Origin: Microbacterium sp. CH12i
GTDB taxonomy: Bacteria; Actinomycetota; Actinomycetes; Actinomycetales; Microbacteriaceae
Length of the DNA stretch: 64,000 nucleotides
Assembly: GCF_000685355.1 (NCBI RefSeq)
Contig: NZ_JHET01000010.1
Coordinates: forward strand, 248,001-312,000
Direction: 5' to 3'
Positions 9,538 to 19,078 of this stretch are shown here, piece by piece (the first letter of the stretch is position 1; every line of letters begins with the position of its first letter). A program made the translations under genes and the position numbers. The notes under the pieces were generated by a model. It had not been told where the DNA came from. It worked only from the letters and a program-made list of their open reading frames with translations, and did not search any database.

Positions 9538-10829
9538 GAGCGCACTCCGAAGAAGTCAATAGTCGCGGAAACACCCTCAACGAAAGCGTCGACCTCCGCC
9601 TCGGTTGAGTAGAGATATGTGCTTGCGCGGGTGGAAGCGGTCACGCCGAGCCGACGATGCAGCGGTTGGGCGCAGTGGTGGCCGACACGGACGGCAATAC
9701 CGCGATCGTCGAGTAGCTGGCCGACGTCATGTGAGTGGATGCCGGGAACGTCGAAGCTCGCCAGTCCCACTCGGGGCAGGTCGATGTTCGCGCCGAGCAC
9801 ACGCACGCCGTCAATCGATGTGAGTCCATCAAGAAGTCGCTGACCGAGCAGTGCCTCGTGAGCAGCGATCCGCGGCATCCCTACCGCCGTGAGGTAGTCG
9901 ATCGCGGCGGCGAGCGCGATGGCCTGCGACACCCGCTGGGTGCCGGCTTCGAAGCGCTGGGGCGGCGGCAGGTACTCCGCGGTGGTTGTGGTGACCGTCG
10001 TGATCATCGAACCGCCGGTGAGGAACGGAGGCATGGCCTCGAGTAACTCACGGCGGCCATAGAGTGCGCCGATACCGGTGGGCCCGAGCATCTTGTGCCC
10101 GGAAAGGACGGCGAAGTCGACATCGAGAGCGTGCACATCGAGCGGCATGTGCGGCGCCGACTGGCAGGCATCGAGCAGCACGAGCGCGCCGACCTCGTGC
10201 GCGAGCGCAATGAGCTGCTCGATCGGATTGATGACGCCGAGCACATTGGAGACGTGAGTCACCGCGACGAGCGTGGTACGCGGGCCGATCACCGGCTCAT
10301 CCAAGCGGAGTGCGCCATTGTCGTCGAGCGGGATGACCCGCAGCGTCGCGCCGGTGCGGGCCGCGAGCTCTTGCCAAGGGATCAGGTTGGCGTGGTGCTC
10401 CATCTCAGTGGTGACGATCTCGTCACCTGGCCCGAGACGCAGCCTTTCGGCCGCTGCTCCCCCGCGCCCGAGAGAAGCATTCGAGAGGGCGTAAGCAACG
10501 AGGTTGATGGCCTCTGTCGCGTTAGATGTCCAGACGATCTCATCGTCATCGGCGCCGATGAACCGCGCAATAGTGCTGCGCGCGTCTTCGAAAGCTTCTG
10601 TGGCTTCGGCTGCGAGGGTGTGCGCTCCGCGATGCACGGCGGAGTTCAAAGTCGTAGCGAACTCGCGTTCTGCATCGAGTACCGCGCGGGGGCGCTGCGA
10701 AGTGGCACCCGAGTCGAGGTAGACCAGCGGATGCCCGTTGACCTCGGTGTTGAGGATCGGGAAGTCTTCGCGGATACGACGGACTTCCGCTTCGCTCAGT
10801 GGGGCGACATCCATTGGCACCGTATTCAT
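9534..10829 (-). CDS. sufS: Cysteine desulfurase SufS
   Basis: 431 residues, group II cysteine desulfurase. PLP-binding lysine in SGHKMLGPTG; PLP contacts in NATEAIN, EMEHHAN and DACQSAPH; active-site Cys region near the C-terminus reads RVGHHCAQPLH. It frees sulfur from cysteine as a persulfide and hands it to SufU. It overlaps by four bases both the small membrane gene upstream and sufU downstream. Confidence 0.94.
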   Translation of the reverse strand: MNTVPMDVAPLSEAEVRRIREDFPILNTEVNGHPLVYLDSGATSQRPRAVLDAEREFATTLNSAVHRGAHTLAAEATEAFEDARSTIARFIGADDDEIVWTSNATEAINLVAYALSNASLGRGGAAAERLRLGPGDEIVTTEMEHHANLIPWQELAARTGATLRVIPLDDNGALRLDEPVIGPRTTLVAVTHVSNVLGVINPIEQLIALAHEVGALVLLDACQSAPHMPLDVHALDVDFAVLSGHKMLGPTGIGALYGRRELLEAMPPFLTGGSMITTVTTTTAEYLPPPQRFEAGTQRVSQAIALAAAIDYLTAVGMPRIAAHEALLGQRLLDGLTSIDGVRVLGANIDLPRVGLASFDVPGIHSHDVGQLLDDRGIAVRVGHHCAQPLHRRLGVTASTRASTYLYSTEAEVDAFVEGVSATIDFFGVRS

Positions 10830-11161
10830 CGGGGGTCATTCTTTATGAGCGCGGCTGCGGCGAGGAATGCGACAGCGGCGACGAACTGCGCCACCGTCCA
10901 GACCACACCACTGAACCCGAAGGGGAAGACCGGGTTCCAGATCACCGCGACCGCGACGAAGACGATCGTCCACCACCACTGTCCCGCCTGCCACGCAAAC
11001 CAGGCGACGATCACCGCGAGAATCGCGACGACATAAAGAATGATGGTCGCAACGAGCCCCTGCGTGAACAGCGGCGAGAGGAAGAGGGCGATCGCCGCGA
11101 GCAGGCCGGGTGCGAGTGCGTTGCGCTGCATCTGAGGCGCGGAAGAAGTCATGTCTTCCAT
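10826..11161 (-). CDS. Small four-helix membrane protein (DUF6804-like)
   Basis: 111 residues, nearly all hydrophobic, with about four membrane helices (LAAIALFLSPLF, TIILYVVAILAVIVAWFAW, TIVFVAVAVIWN, VWTVAQFVAAVAFLAAAAL). The short loop WNPVFPFGF is the kind of motif seen in DUF6804 proteins. An alternative ATG lies at 11152. It overlaps sufS by four bases, which may be chance packing in an operon. Function unknown. Confidence 0.65.
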   Translation of the reverse strand: MEDMTSSAPQMQRNALAPGLLAAIALFLSPLFTQGLVATIILYVVAILAVIVAWFAWQAGQWWWTIVFVAVAVIWNPVFPFGFSGVVWTVAQFVAAVAFLAAAALIKNDPR

Positions 11162-11196
11162 CTTCTCGCACTTCCAGCGCGGGTGCGGAGTGGGGG

Positions 11197-11547
11197 TCAG
11201 CTGGTCGCAGGCATCGCAGGCAGGTCAATGGTTGCGACCGGGTCTGTGGATTCCGCTGGCTCCGGGACAAGGTAAAGACCGGCTGGTGTGCTGGCGGTGA
11301 AGGCGAGCGCGTCGACCCATGCCCGATTGATGGCTGGCTGTCTGCCCCCGTAGTACTTGTAGACGATAGAGCTACCCGGGTGCACCCACACGGTAGTGCG
11401 TCCGCCACCCACGCTCGCGTCTTCTCGCCAGCTGAAAGCGAATGGCTCGCCGCGACGCAGCTTGGCGCTGATGACGAGCTGGATGTGTGTCAGGGCGCGG
11501 TCTTCGATCTCGACCTTGACGCCGCCCTCGTAAATGAATTTACCCAT
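11197..11547 (-). CDS. DUF7882 family protein
   Basis: 116 residues beginning MGKFIYEGGVKVEIED, with core LTHIQLVISAKLRRGEPF and INRAWVDAL. This compact actinobacterial family is often labelled ATP-dependent DNA ligase in databases, but no ligase motif (KxDG) or nucleotidyltransferase domain is present, so that label should not be used. The protein is soluble; function unknown. Confidence 0.75.
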   Translation of the reverse strand: MGKFIYEGGVKVEIEDRALTHIQLVISAKLRRGEPFAFSWREDASVGGGRTTVWVHPGSSIVYKYYGGRQPAINRAWVDALAFTASTPAGLYLVPEPAESTDPVATIDLPAMPATS

Positions 11548-11687
11548 CCGTTTGCGCTCCCCGCACAGATCAACTGGTAAGCAATCTCGGGTTAGTGCCC
11601 GATGCCCAGCCTAGCCGCTCGAGAGCTTAGATCATCGAGATGACGTGCGGTCAACCCCCTCGCCGATCCGCTTGGTGTCGCGCTAGC

Positions 11688-11737
11688 GTTCGAAACGCGC
11701 ACGCCACCACCTGTTCGAAACGCGCACGCAACCACCC
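11688..11737. repeat. Tandem 25-bp repeat, two copies
   Basis: Two adjacent 25-base units (11688-11712 and 11713-11737), each starting GTTCGAAACGCGCACGC, differ at two positions. They fill the space just before the start of the FHA-like gene, so they may be part of its promoter. Confidence 0.8.
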
Positions 11738-11758
11738 AACGCTGAAGGGCTGAGGAAG

Positions 11759-12225
11759 ATGACCGATCCGCAGAAGCATGAACCGACGACGACCCATGCC
11801 GAATGGGGCGCCGGCAACCCGCATCTTCGCGTCACGCGCGACGATGATCGCTTCGTCCATCAGCTGACGACGGACGAAGTGCGCGTCGATCGGCTGAAGG
11901 CAACGAGTTGCGTCTTGCAGACACCGATCCCGTGCATGCGACCGTCGTGCACGACGATCGCGACGAGTACGTCCTCACTCTGCACGGCGAGGGCGAGATG
12001 AACGCGAGTTCGAGAGCCGCCGAGACGGGCGCCGGTGACAGATCCGAGATCCTTCGTACCGGGGCCCGCTTCACCGCGGGTCCGTGGACCCTCGTGTTCG
12101 GACGTGAAGAGTTCGCTGACCACGGACGCCCTTTCGGCGGCCGCGAGGGTGGCGAGCTGGAAGACCAGCCCCCGCAGCCAGCTCGCCCGGACTACACAGG
12201 ACCAACGAGAGGAACGGACAAATGA
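11759..12225 (+). CDS. FHA-like protein, one frameshift
   Basis: Starts at ATG 11759 after TGAGGAAG. The first ~45 codons run to KATS, and a base is missing near 11893-11898 (context CTGAAGG); the other frame then continues with EGNELRLADTDPVHATV to the stop at 12225. Repaired length is 155 residues. The stretch spelling a short strand, then N-x-L-x-L-x-D and P-V-H-A, resembles the phosphothreonine-binding core of FHA domains, although the usual GR-S motif is weak. The tail (FGREEFADHGRP) is conserved-looking but of unknown role. It overlaps the CBS gene by four bases (ATGA). Confidence 0.6.
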
Positions 12226-12638
12226 CGCTCACCCGAGACATCATGACGCCAGCGCCGCGTTGCATCGGCGAGAACGACTCGCTCAGCATCGCGGCATCCG
12301 TGATGAAGGACCTCGATGTCGGCGCGCTGCCGATCTGCGGCGAAGACCGCAAGCTGAAGGGCATGCTTACCGATCGAGACATCGTCGTCAAGGCCGTTTC
12401 TGCTGGGCTTGATCCGGAGACGACGCCCGCACGGGATCTCGCAGGCGGAAAGCCCGTGACCGTGGACGTCTCCGACGACGTGAATGTGGCGTTGGAGCGG
12501 ATGCAGAAGCACCAGATCCGTCGACTCCCGGTGCTGGAGGATCGAAAGCTGGTAGGGATCATCAGCCAAGCCGACGTGGCGCGTGCACTGTCGTCGGAGG
12601 CAACCGGGACCACCGTCGAAAGCATCTCTCAGGAGTAG
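12222..12638 (+). CDS. CBS-domain pair protein
   Basis: 138 residues composed of two CBS motifs: DIMTPAPRCIGENDSLSIAA ... GMLTDRDIVVKAV and PVTVDVSDDVNVALERMQ ... VGIISQADVARAL. Such Bateman modules bind adenosyl ligands (AMP, ATP, NADH) and act as energy or redox sensors. It overlaps the FHA-like gene, so the pair is likely one regulatory unit. No enzymatic domain is attached. Confidence 0.9.
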   Translation: MTLTRDIMTPAPRCIGENDSLSIAASVMKDLDVGALPICGEDRKLKGMLTDRDIVVKAVSAGLDPETTPARDLAGGKPVTVDVSDDVNVALERMQKHQIRRLPVLEDRKLVGIISQADVARALSSEATGTTVESISQE

Positions 12639-12663
12639 CCGGGCACACTGCAAAGCGTTGTGG

Positions 12664-13230
12664 TCACTGCCGAGGCAGCACCGTCAACACACGCTGAACG
12701 TGCTCGCGGAACTCGGCCATGTATGCCCGAAGGAAGTCTTCAGTGTCGGGCTTCGTAATGGTCCCGTCATCCTGGAACACCTCTTTGGTGAAGTGGATGT
12801 ACGCCTCCGGCGATGTCATCTGACGCGCATTGCAGAACGCGAGAACCGCGCGCAGGCTCTGTTGGGCGACGGCGGTGCCGATCACGCCGATGGACGCCCC
12901 GATCACGGCGGTCGGCATGTGGTCGAAGGAGTTCTGCCCCCACGGGCGTGACGCCCAGTCGATCGCGTTCTTCAACGCGCCGGGGATCGAGCGGTTGTAC
13001 TCGGGAGTGACGAATAGCACCGCGTCGCTCGCCGCGATCGCATCCTTCAGTGCGCGTGCCTCGGCCGGATAGTCGCCATCGAAGTCCGGACTGTAGAGGG
13101 GTAGGTTGCCGATGATGATCTCGGTGAACTCCAGATCATCCGGAGCGACCTCAAGCAACGCTTTTGACAGAACGCGGTTGACCGACGTGGACGACAAGCT
13201 TCCGACGAAATACCCGACCTTGTACGACAT
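12664..13230 (-). CDS. NAD(P)H-dependent FMN reductase
   Basis: 188 residues, flavodoxin-like fold. Phosphate-binding loop GSLSSTSVNR near residue 10; TPEYNRSIPGALKNAIDW is the conserved flavin-binding signature of this family. It probably reduces FMN or quinones with NADPH. It is convergent with the CBS gene and has its own start at 13230. Confidence 0.88.
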   Translation of the reverse strand: MSYKVGYFVGSLSSTSVNRVLSKALLEVAPDDLEFTEIIIGNLPLYSPDFDGDYPAEARALKDAIAASDAVLFVTPEYNRSIPGALKNAIDWASRPWGQNSFDHMPTAVIGASIGVIGTAVAQQSLRAVLAFCNARQMTSPEAYIHFTKEVFQDDGTITKPDTEDFLRAYMAEFREHVQRVLTVLPRQ

Positions 13231-13300
13231 GACCGCTCCTCATCGTTGATTGATGAGACCAGTGTGCCCCGAGATGTCATCGAGCAACAGCCCTTCTGCG

Positions 13301-13435
13301 TCAGAGTTCGACGGGAGGGGCGGGCTCGCTCTCGGCAACCTCGGGATGGCGCGCCAGATTCACGATCGCGGCGATCAGCCCGCCCCACACCGTGACCATG
13401 GCGATGATCATAAACACGATGGCCGCGGCGCTCAT
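13301..13435 (-). CDS. metS: MetS, small subunit of methionine/alanine importer
   Basis: 44 residues: one membrane helix (AIVFMIIAMVTVWGGLIAAIV) and a short acidic Pro-rich tail ending PPVEL. This matches MetS, the tiny partner needed by the sodium-dependent transporter MetP in Corynebacterium. Its ATG (13433-13435) overlaps the metP stop as ATGA, as in known metPS operons. Small size makes it easy to miss. Confidence 0.85.
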   Translation of the reverse strand: MSAAAIVFMIIAMVTVWGGLIAAIVNLARHPEVAESEPAPPVEL

Positions 13436-15054
13436 GCGCTCGCTCCCTTCTCCTCGGACAGGGGAAGACGGATAGTGTCAGTCTCCCCATCTGGTCCGTA
13501 ATGCTCTTCGTCGAGGAACTCGTCGTAGTCCGGATCATCCTTCGCATGCGAGTGCGCGCCCCACGGGATAAGTGAGAGCAGCAGAGCGAAGATGATGAGA
13601 CCAATCACCATCCCCCACCCGAAGATCGAGACGAACCAGACCGGGTAGCCACCGTACGGCTCAGAGATCTTGGCGATGATCTCGCTGATGAACAAGTATC
13701 CCAACACGATCGGTGCGAGCGCACCCACCAGCAGCTTCCAGATAAAGCCGACCCGGAAGCTCGAGCGGCGGTTGAGGTGCTCTTGCAGCGCGGGCAGCTT
13801 GTGGAACACCCAAGCGACGACGATGACGGCCACGAGCGCGACGGCCATGATGCCGAAGGCATTTACGAAGGCGTCGGTGGTATCCAACACCGTCAGCGCT
13901 GTGGTCGTTGAGAACAGCGCCATCGAGATGACCGCGAGCGGTACCGACACGGTGAGCGTCGTGCGCACCCGACCCCAGCCGAGCTTGTCTTGAAGGGCCG
14001 CGACGATCACTTCGAGGATGGAGATCATCGAGGTGATGCCGGCGAAGACCAGCGCACCGAAGAACAGCACGCCGATGATCGAGCCGGCCGTGGCTTGCGA
14101 GACGATCGTCGGGAAAGCGATGAACGCGAGTCCGATGCCTGACGTCGCGACCCCCGCGACGTCAGTCCCCTGCGCCTGAGCCATGAACCCGAGTGCAGCG
14201 AACACACCGATGCCGGCGAGAATCTCGAACGCCGAGTTGGCAAACGCGACGACTAGGCCGGAGCCGGTGAGGTCAGTCTTGCGCTTGAGGTACGACGAGT
14301 ACGTCACCATGATGCCGAACGCGACCGAAAGAGAGAAGAAGATGTGGCCGTAGGCCGAGGCCCATACGCCGGGGTCAGCCAGTGCTTCCCAGTTCGGCGT
14401 GAAGAAGGCGTTGAGCCCGTCCATCGCCCCAGGCAGGAACAGCGCCTGCACGACGAGGATCACGAACATGACCGTGAGAAGCGGCATGAGGATCATGTTG
14501 GCTGCGCCGATTCCGCGCTTGACGCCGAGCGCCATGATCACGATGACGACGAGCCAGACGACGATCAGCGGGATGCCGACCTGCGGGACGAACTCGGTTG
14601 AGACGCCCACCTCGGCAACGTCGGCAGACTGCAGGAAATCGGTGAAGAAGAAGTCATTCTCATTGCCAGCGCCCCAGGTGAGCTGGGCCGAGAACCAGGT
14701 GTACATCGCCGCCCATGCGACGATGACGGCGTAGTAGACAGCGATCACAACGCAGATGAGAACCTGCCACCATCCGAGCGGCTCAGCGGCACGTTTCATG
14801 CGACGGAACGCAAGCGGCGCTGAGCCGCGGAAGCGGTGACCGATCGCGTAATCAAAGAAAAGCAGCGGGATGCCGGCGGTTAGAAGCGCGCACAGATACG
14901 GGATGAGGAACGCTCCGCCGCCGCCCTCGTACGCGACGTATGGGAAGCGCCAGATGTTGCCCAGGCCGACGGCTGAGCCGATCGCCGAGAGGATGAACAC
15001 GTTGCGGGAGCCGAATGCCTCACGCTTATGAGTTTGCGTCGATGCGGTCGCCAT
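13432..15054 (-). CDS. metP: MetP, sodium-dependent amino-acid transporter (NSS family)
   Basis: 540 residues from ATG 15054; further upstream starts give a non-homologous tail. About 12 membrane helices with the NSS helix-1 signature SAIGSAVGLGNIWRFPY and GGGGAFLIPY. The acidic C-terminal tail (DDPDYDEFLDEEHYGPDGE) is cytosolic. In Corynebacterium MetP with MetS imports methionine and alanine with sodium. The start of metS overlaps its stop. Confidence 0.88.
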   Translation of the reverse strand: MATASTQTHKREAFGSRNVFILSAIGSAVGLGNIWRFPYVAYEGGGGAFLIPYLCALLTAGIPLLFFDYAIGHRFRGSAPLAFRRMKRAAEPLGWWQVLICVVIAVYYAVIVAWAAMYTWFSAQLTWGAGNENDFFFTDFLQSADVAEVGVSTEFVPQVGIPLIVVWLVVIVIMALGVKRGIGAANMILMPLLTVMFVILVVQALFLPGAMDGLNAFFTPNWEALADPGVWASAYGHIFFSLSVAFGIMVTYSSYLKRKTDLTGSGLVVAFANSAFEILAGIGVFAALGFMAQAQGTDVAGVATSGIGLAFIAFPTIVSQATAGSIIGVLFFGALVFAGITSMISILEVIVAALQDKLGWGRVRTTLTVSVPLAVISMALFSTTTALTVLDTTDAFVNAFGIMAVALVAVIVVAWVFHKLPALQEHLNRRSSFRVGFIWKLLVGALAPIVLGYLFISEIIAKISEPYGGYPVWFVSIFGWGMVIGLIIFALLLSLIPWGAHSHAKDDPDYDEFLDEEHYGPDGETDTIRLPLSEEKGASA

Positions 15055-15109
15055 GACCGAGACACTACCTGAGACCGGACTGTGCTGTGCGCAAGCGCCT
15101 CCGGTCGAA

Positions 15110-15925
15110 TTAGCGAGCGCCGGTCGGGCGGCGCGCGATATGAACGTTGACCCCGGCATCCTGCATCCGGTCGATGTGTCGCCGATCCGTGGCTGCGTCG
15201 ACGACGACCACGTCGAAGTCTGCCAGCGGCAGCATCGCATGAAGGGCGCGCTTGTCGAACTTGGTCCGATCCGCCAGGAGCACGCGCTTGCTCGCGGATT
15301 CGAACATGGCCCGCTTCACGTCGACGGTCTCAAGGGTCTGGTGAAAGCAGATGTCATCAACGATCGCCGACGTCGACATGACGAAGAGATCAGCACGCAG
15401 CTCGGCGATCTCACGAACAGTCATGCGCCCCATGAACGCGCTGCACCAGTTGTAGTACTCGCCCCCCAGGCCGATCATCTCGATGCCGCGCATGCCGCGC
15501 AGATCGTTCATGATCGTGAGCGTGTTGGTGATGATGGTCAGGGGCGTCTTCGTATGCAGATGCGGAAGCAGATGCATCGTCGATGTCGAGTCGTCGAGCA
15601 TGATCGCCTGCCCTGGCTCAACGAACTCCATGGCGGCCACCGCCATCGCCTCTTTCTCTGCCTGTTGTCGACCAACCCGGTACACATCGCTGGATTCCAC
15701 CAGCGCAGTGGAACTCGCAGTCGCCACACCTCTGCTCTTGCGCAACAGCCCGCGATCTTCGAGTTCGTCGAGATCACGATGCACCGTCATCACACTGATG
15801 TCGAAATGCTCAGCGATCTGCTCGATACGCATGGACCCTGCGACCATCACCGCCTCGCTGATGGCCAGCTGGCGCGACTGCTGTCGATCCGCTCGTGACG
15901 GTGCGGTGGGGGAAGTGCTGGTCAT
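15110..15925 (-). CDS. DeoR-family regulator of the sugar-alcohol operon
   Basis: 271 residues from ATG 15925, with GAGGAGAT about 6 bases upstream. N-terminal DeoR helix-turn-helix (MRIEQIAEHFDISVMTVHRDLDEL) and a C-terminal sugar-phosphate-isomerase-like effector domain (MLDDSTST, VLLADRTKFDK). It lies at the 3' end of the operon on the same strand, 31 bases after the isomerase gene. A phosphorylated intermediate of the pathway is the likely effector, by family analogy. Confidence 0.85.
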   Translation of the reverse strand: MTSTSPTAPSRADRQQSRQLAISEAVMVAGSMRIEQIAEHFDISVMTVHRDLDELEDRGLLRKSRGVATASSTALVESSDVYRVGRQQAEKEAMAVAAMEFVEPGQAIMLDDSTSTMHLLPHLHTKTPLTIITNTLTIMNDLRGMRGIEMIGLGGEYYNWCSAFMGRMTVREIAELRADLFVMSTSAIVDDICFHQTLETVDVKRAMFESASKRVLLADRTKFDKRALHAMLPLADFDVVVVDAATDRRHIDRMQDAGVNVHIARRPTGAR

Positions 15926-15956
15926 CTCGGATCTCCTCGCTCTCAACGTAGTGCGA

Positions 15957-16754
15957 TCAACGTAAGCGGGCGGCCTCGTCGATGATGCTCGCGAATGCTT
16001 GCGGATCGTGCGCGAATCGGCCGAGGAACAATCCGTCGACACCTGAGGAAAGCGTACTCAGCAGTCCGGGTTTCGCGCTGCCTCCGTAGATCACAGCCGC
16101 GTCCTGCAGACCTTGCTGTGTGAGATGAGAGCGCAACAGTGCGACGACCTCGCTCACGTGGTCGGGAGATGCCGGCTCAGCCTGCCCGATCGCCCACTCC
16201 GGTTCGTAAGCGACGACGAGGTCGTTGAGGTCTCCGGCATCCGCGATCGCTGACTCGATCTGCGCGATGCAGATCGAAGCCGCGAGCGCAGCATCCACCC
16301 GCTCCTCTTCACCGACGCACAACACCGGCGTGAGGCTGTTGCGCACCGCAGCGGCAAGCTTTCGTCGGATAACCGTGTCGCCTTCGCCGAAGACGTGCCG
16401 CCGTTCCGCGTGCCCGACCTCGACATACCGGCATCCGAGGCGCGCAAGGTCAGCGCCGCTAACGGCGCCGGTGTACGCCCCGCGATCCTCCCAGAACAGA
16501 TCCTGAGCGCCCACAGCGATCGGGGCATCGGCAACCGCTGCGATGACGCGATCCAGCGCAGGAAGTGACGGCAGGATGAACAGGCGTACGTCTCCCGAGA
16601 GCACAGCGGCGTGCGTACGCGCGATCTCTGAGAGAGATCGCGCCCACGCGACGCTCGTGTCGATGTCGAGGTAGAGCTTGAGGCTCGCTCCGAGCAGGAT
16701 CGGACGCACGGATTCCCCCCGTGGGCCGTGAGACGGCCCGTCGTCGTCAGCCAC
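15957..16754 (-). CDS. Triose-phosphate-isomerase-like, probable erythrulose-1-phosphate isomerase
   Basis: 265 residues with TIM catalytic residues: Lys in SLKLYLD, His in GHAERR and Glu in AYEPEWAIG, plus phosphate loop YGGSAKPG. The start is GTG 16754, which overlaps the rpiB stop by eight bases. The sequence begins with a tail not typical of glycolytic TpiA (GHAERR in place of SHSERR). In erythritol/threitol pathways such a TpiA2 (EryH/LerI) converts L-erythrulose-1-phosphate to D-erythrulose-4-phosphate; that role is inferred from the neighbours. Glycolytic TpiA remains a less likely alternative. Confidence 0.8.
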   Translation of the reverse strand: MADDDGPSHGPRGESVRPILLGASLKLYLDIDTSVAWARSLSEIARTHAAVLSGDVRLFILPSLPALDRVIAAVADAPIAVGAQDLFWEDRGAYTGAVSGADLARLGCRYVEVGHAERRHVFGEGDTVIRRKLAAAVRNSLTPVLCVGEEERVDAALAASICIAQIESAIADAGDLNDLVVAYEPEWAIGQAEPASPDHVSEVVALLRSHLTQQGLQDAAVIYGGSAKPGLLSTLSSGVDGLFLGRFAHDPQAFASIIDEAARLR

Positions 16755-17220
16755 AGCTCCCCGTGGCCTCGTAGCCGTTGATGACGGCAACCTTCTGCGC
16801 CGATGCCGACGACTCGTCGAACTCGTAGCCGAGCCATTCGCGCGCGAGTCGGCGTGCCAGCTCCAACCCCACCACGCGCTGCCCGAAGGTGAGCACCTGC
16901 GCGTTGTTGCTGAGCACGCTCCGCTCGACGCTGTAGCTGTCGTGCGCTGTGACCGCGCGTATTCCTGGCACCTTGTTCGCCGCGATCGCGACGCCGAGTC
17001 CCGTGCCGCACACGAGCAGGGCCCGATCGGCTTCGCCGTCACGCACCTTCTCGGCCGCTGCGATCGCGATGACCGGGTATGCGGTTCCTCCGGTGGAGTC
17101 GACGCCGACGTCGATGACCTCGGTGACCCGCGGGTCGTTCTGCAGATCCTTCTTGAGAGCTTCCTTGTATTCGAAGCCCGCATCGTCCGATCCGATGACG
17201 ATTCGCCATTCGCGTGTCAT
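16747..17220 (-). CDS. RpiB-like isomerase, probable D-erythrulose-4-phosphate isomerase
   Basis: 157 residues, RpiB/LacAB fold: [10 protein letters not shown] at the start and active-site Cys loop [19 protein letters not shown]. Where ribose-5-phosphate RpiB usually has the HND motif, this has VLSNNAQVL, a variation in keeping with a different substrate. In tetritol pathways this type (DerI/EryI) makes D-erythrose-4-phosphate. It starts two bases after the kinase stop and overlaps the TIM-like gene. Confidence 0.8.
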   Translation of the reverse strand: MTREWRIVIGSDDAGFEYKEALKKDLQNDPRVTEVIDVGVDSTGGTAYPVIAIAAAEKVRDGEADRALLVCGTGLGVAIAANKVPGIRAVTAHDSYSVERSVLSNNAQVLTFGQRVVGLELARRLAREWLGYEFDESSASAQKVAVINGYEATGSCG

Positions 17221-17222
17221 GT

Positions 17223-18977
17223 TCAGTCCTTCTCTGTGCTGTTGTCTTGCTCCGCGAGTACCTGTCCCGCAACGGTCATTGCTCGCGCGAGCGAGATCGC
17301 GCCGGGGTCTGGGGTGCCCAGACTCTTTTCCATGTGCGGGCGCGCGCGCCCGAGACGAGGAAGAAGAGCGGATGTCGCTTCTGCGGCATTCGTGGAGTCG
17401 ACGGCCGCAGCCGCCCACGCCGACGCCAGTGCTTCGCCCGCTGCGACGCGCGCAGTCAGTTCTTCGGCGAACGGCACGAGTGCGTCGACCATGGTCTTGT
17501 CGCCGACGGCGGCCTTGCCGTAGCTCTGAATCGCCTCTCGCGCGGTATCGACGGCAGCTGCGACATCGGTCGCGTGCGGTCGAAGCTCGTCGCCGAGGCG
17601 CTCCCCCGCTGCACGCAGCGCCGCACCCCAGAGCGCACCGGATGTGCCACCGGCCCTGTCGGCCCAGGCATCACCCGCACGGCTGAGCACTGTGCCCGCT
17701 CCGGCGCCTGCGGCGACCGCGTCTCGGGCTGCCGCGGCACCAGCACGCGCGCCGCGTTGCATGCCGATGCCATGATCTCCGTCGCCCGCAATCGCATCGA
17801 GCCGACCGAACTCATCAACGTCGCGGTCGATCATGTCGCGAATGGACTCTACGATCGCAAGGGCGACAGCGCCGACCTCGATGGATTCTTGCGATGCGGG
17901 GGGAATGACGTCAGCTTCAGGCGCAGCATCCTGCGCAGTGTTGACTGTCGCGCCCGCGACGGCCGCTTCGACGGCGCCCTTGCGGTACGCCGGAGTGTAC
18001 GCGGGCGACGCCCAGGCCTCTGCGAGCTCATCGTCAAGCCAGACCAGGGTCAGTGAGACGCCCGCCATCTCGAAGCTTGTCGCATACTCGCCGATCTCCG
18101 GCTCGACGATCGTTACCCCGGCCTTCGCCAGGAGCTCTGCCACCGTGGCGTAGATCACGAACAGTTCTTCGGACTTGACGGCGCCAAGGCCATTCAGGAT
18201 GACGGCCGCGCGTGCGCCGTCGACGTCTGTGATGTCCTCTGGCAGCTCGCCGAGCAATCCCTCGACGAGGAGCGCCGCAAGCTCTCGTGCCGAAGGCAGC
18301 GGCACGACGGAGATGCCCGGTTCGCCGTGGATGCCCATCCCGACCGCCATCTGACCGGCCGGAACGGTGAAGAGCGGCTCTGACGCGCCGGGAAGGGTGC
18401 AGCCAGAAAATGCCACGCCGATCGAACGGGTGCGCTCGTTGGCACGGGCAGCGACTTCGACCACCTCGTCGAGCGTCATCCCCTGTTCAGCAGCCCAGGA
18501 TGCTGCGCGGAACACCGCGAGATCTCCTGCGATGCCGCGCCGCTTGGACTTCTCCGCAGGCGACGCGCTGTAGATATCGTCCGTGACCCGCACGGTGCGA
18601 CATGCAATGCCCTCATCGCGCAGCCGCTTCTCGGCCTGATCGAAGTTGAGCACGTCGCCGGCGTAGTTGCCGTAGCTGAGGAGCACGCCCGCCTCGGTGG
18701 CGACCGATTTGGCGACGGAATAGACCTGCTGCGCGCTCGGTGACGCGAAGACATTGCCCATCGCCGCGCCGTGCGCAAGACCGGCGCCCACGAGACCAGC
18801 GAAGGCGGGATAGTGTCCCGATCCGCCGCCGATGACGACTGCGACCTGTCCAGGCGGCGTGGCCTGCGCGCGTGCGACGCCGCCGGTGACCCGCCGCACG
18901 AGTGCGCCGTGTGCGGCGACGAAGCCGATCACGGACTCGTCGGCGAAATCGGCGGGATCGTTCAGAACGTAACTCAT
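17223..18977 (-). CDS. Dihydroxyacetone-kinase-family kinase (fused DhaK-DhaL), probable erythrulose kinase
   Basis: 584 residues from ATG 18977. The N-terminal DhaK domain has [14 protein letters not shown] and the substrate-binding His in MGIHGEPG; the C-terminal DhaL domain has the metal/ATP loop [10 protein letters not shown]. Both halves in one chain is the ATP-dependent type. Relatives in mycobacterial tetritol clusters (LerK/DerK) phosphorylate erythrulose; with the two isomerases beside it this is the most likely substrate here, and dihydroxyacetone is the alternative. Confidence 0.85.
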   Translation of the reverse strand: MSYVLNDPADFADESVIGFVAAHGALVRRVTGGVARAQATPPGQVAVVIGGGSGHYPAFAGLVGAGLAHGAAMGNVFASPSAQQVYSVAKSVATEAGVLLSYGNYAGDVLNFDQAEKRLRDEGIACRTVRVTDDIYSASPAEKSKRRGIAGDLAVFRAASWAAEQGMTLDEVVEVAARANERTRSIGVAFSGCTLPGASEPLFTVPAGQMAVGMGIHGEPGISVVPLPSARELAALLVEGLLGELPEDITDVDGARAAVILNGLGAVKSEELFVIYATVAELLAKAGVTIVEPEIGEYATSFEMAGVSLTLVWLDDELAEAWASPAYTPAYRKGAVEAAVAGATVNTAQDAAPEADVIPPASQESIEVGAVALAIVESIRDMIDRDVDEFGRLDAIAGDGDHGIGMQRGARAGAAAARDAVAAGAGAGTVLSRAGDAWADRAGGTSGALWGAALRAAGERLGDELRPHATDVAAAVDTAREAIQSYGKAAVGDKTMVDALVPFAEELTARVAAGEALASAWAAAAVDSTNAAEATSALLPRLGRARPHMEKSLGTPDPGAISLARAMTVAGQVLAEQDNSTEKD

Positions 18978-19010
18978 GGTGCCTCTCGTCGTACGGACGA
19001 AGTGTGTGGG

Positions 19011-19042
19011 CTGGGGCGGATGCCGTTCGGCGTCCGCCCCAG
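19011..19042 (-). terminator. Stem-loop between binding-protein and kinase genes
   Basis: Perfect 10-base stem (CTGGGGCGGA and its complement) around a 12-base loop, in the gap after the binding-protein stop. No T-run follows. It probably protects the 3' end of the abundant binding-protein transcript or partly terminates, so that the enzymes downstream are made in smaller amounts. Confidence 0.6.
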
Positions 19043-19078
19043 CGTTCACCGCACGAAGTGCGGTCGTGTGCTGCGGAC

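Noticed and set aside
11197..11547. Database-style label ATP-dependent DNA ligase
   Set aside because: No KxDG motif or ligase domain; 116 residues is too short.
15957..16754. Glycolytic triose-phosphate isomerase
   Set aside because: Operon with RpiB-like, DhaK-type kinase and sugar importer, GTG overlap and changed His motif argue for a special isomerase; not fully excluded.
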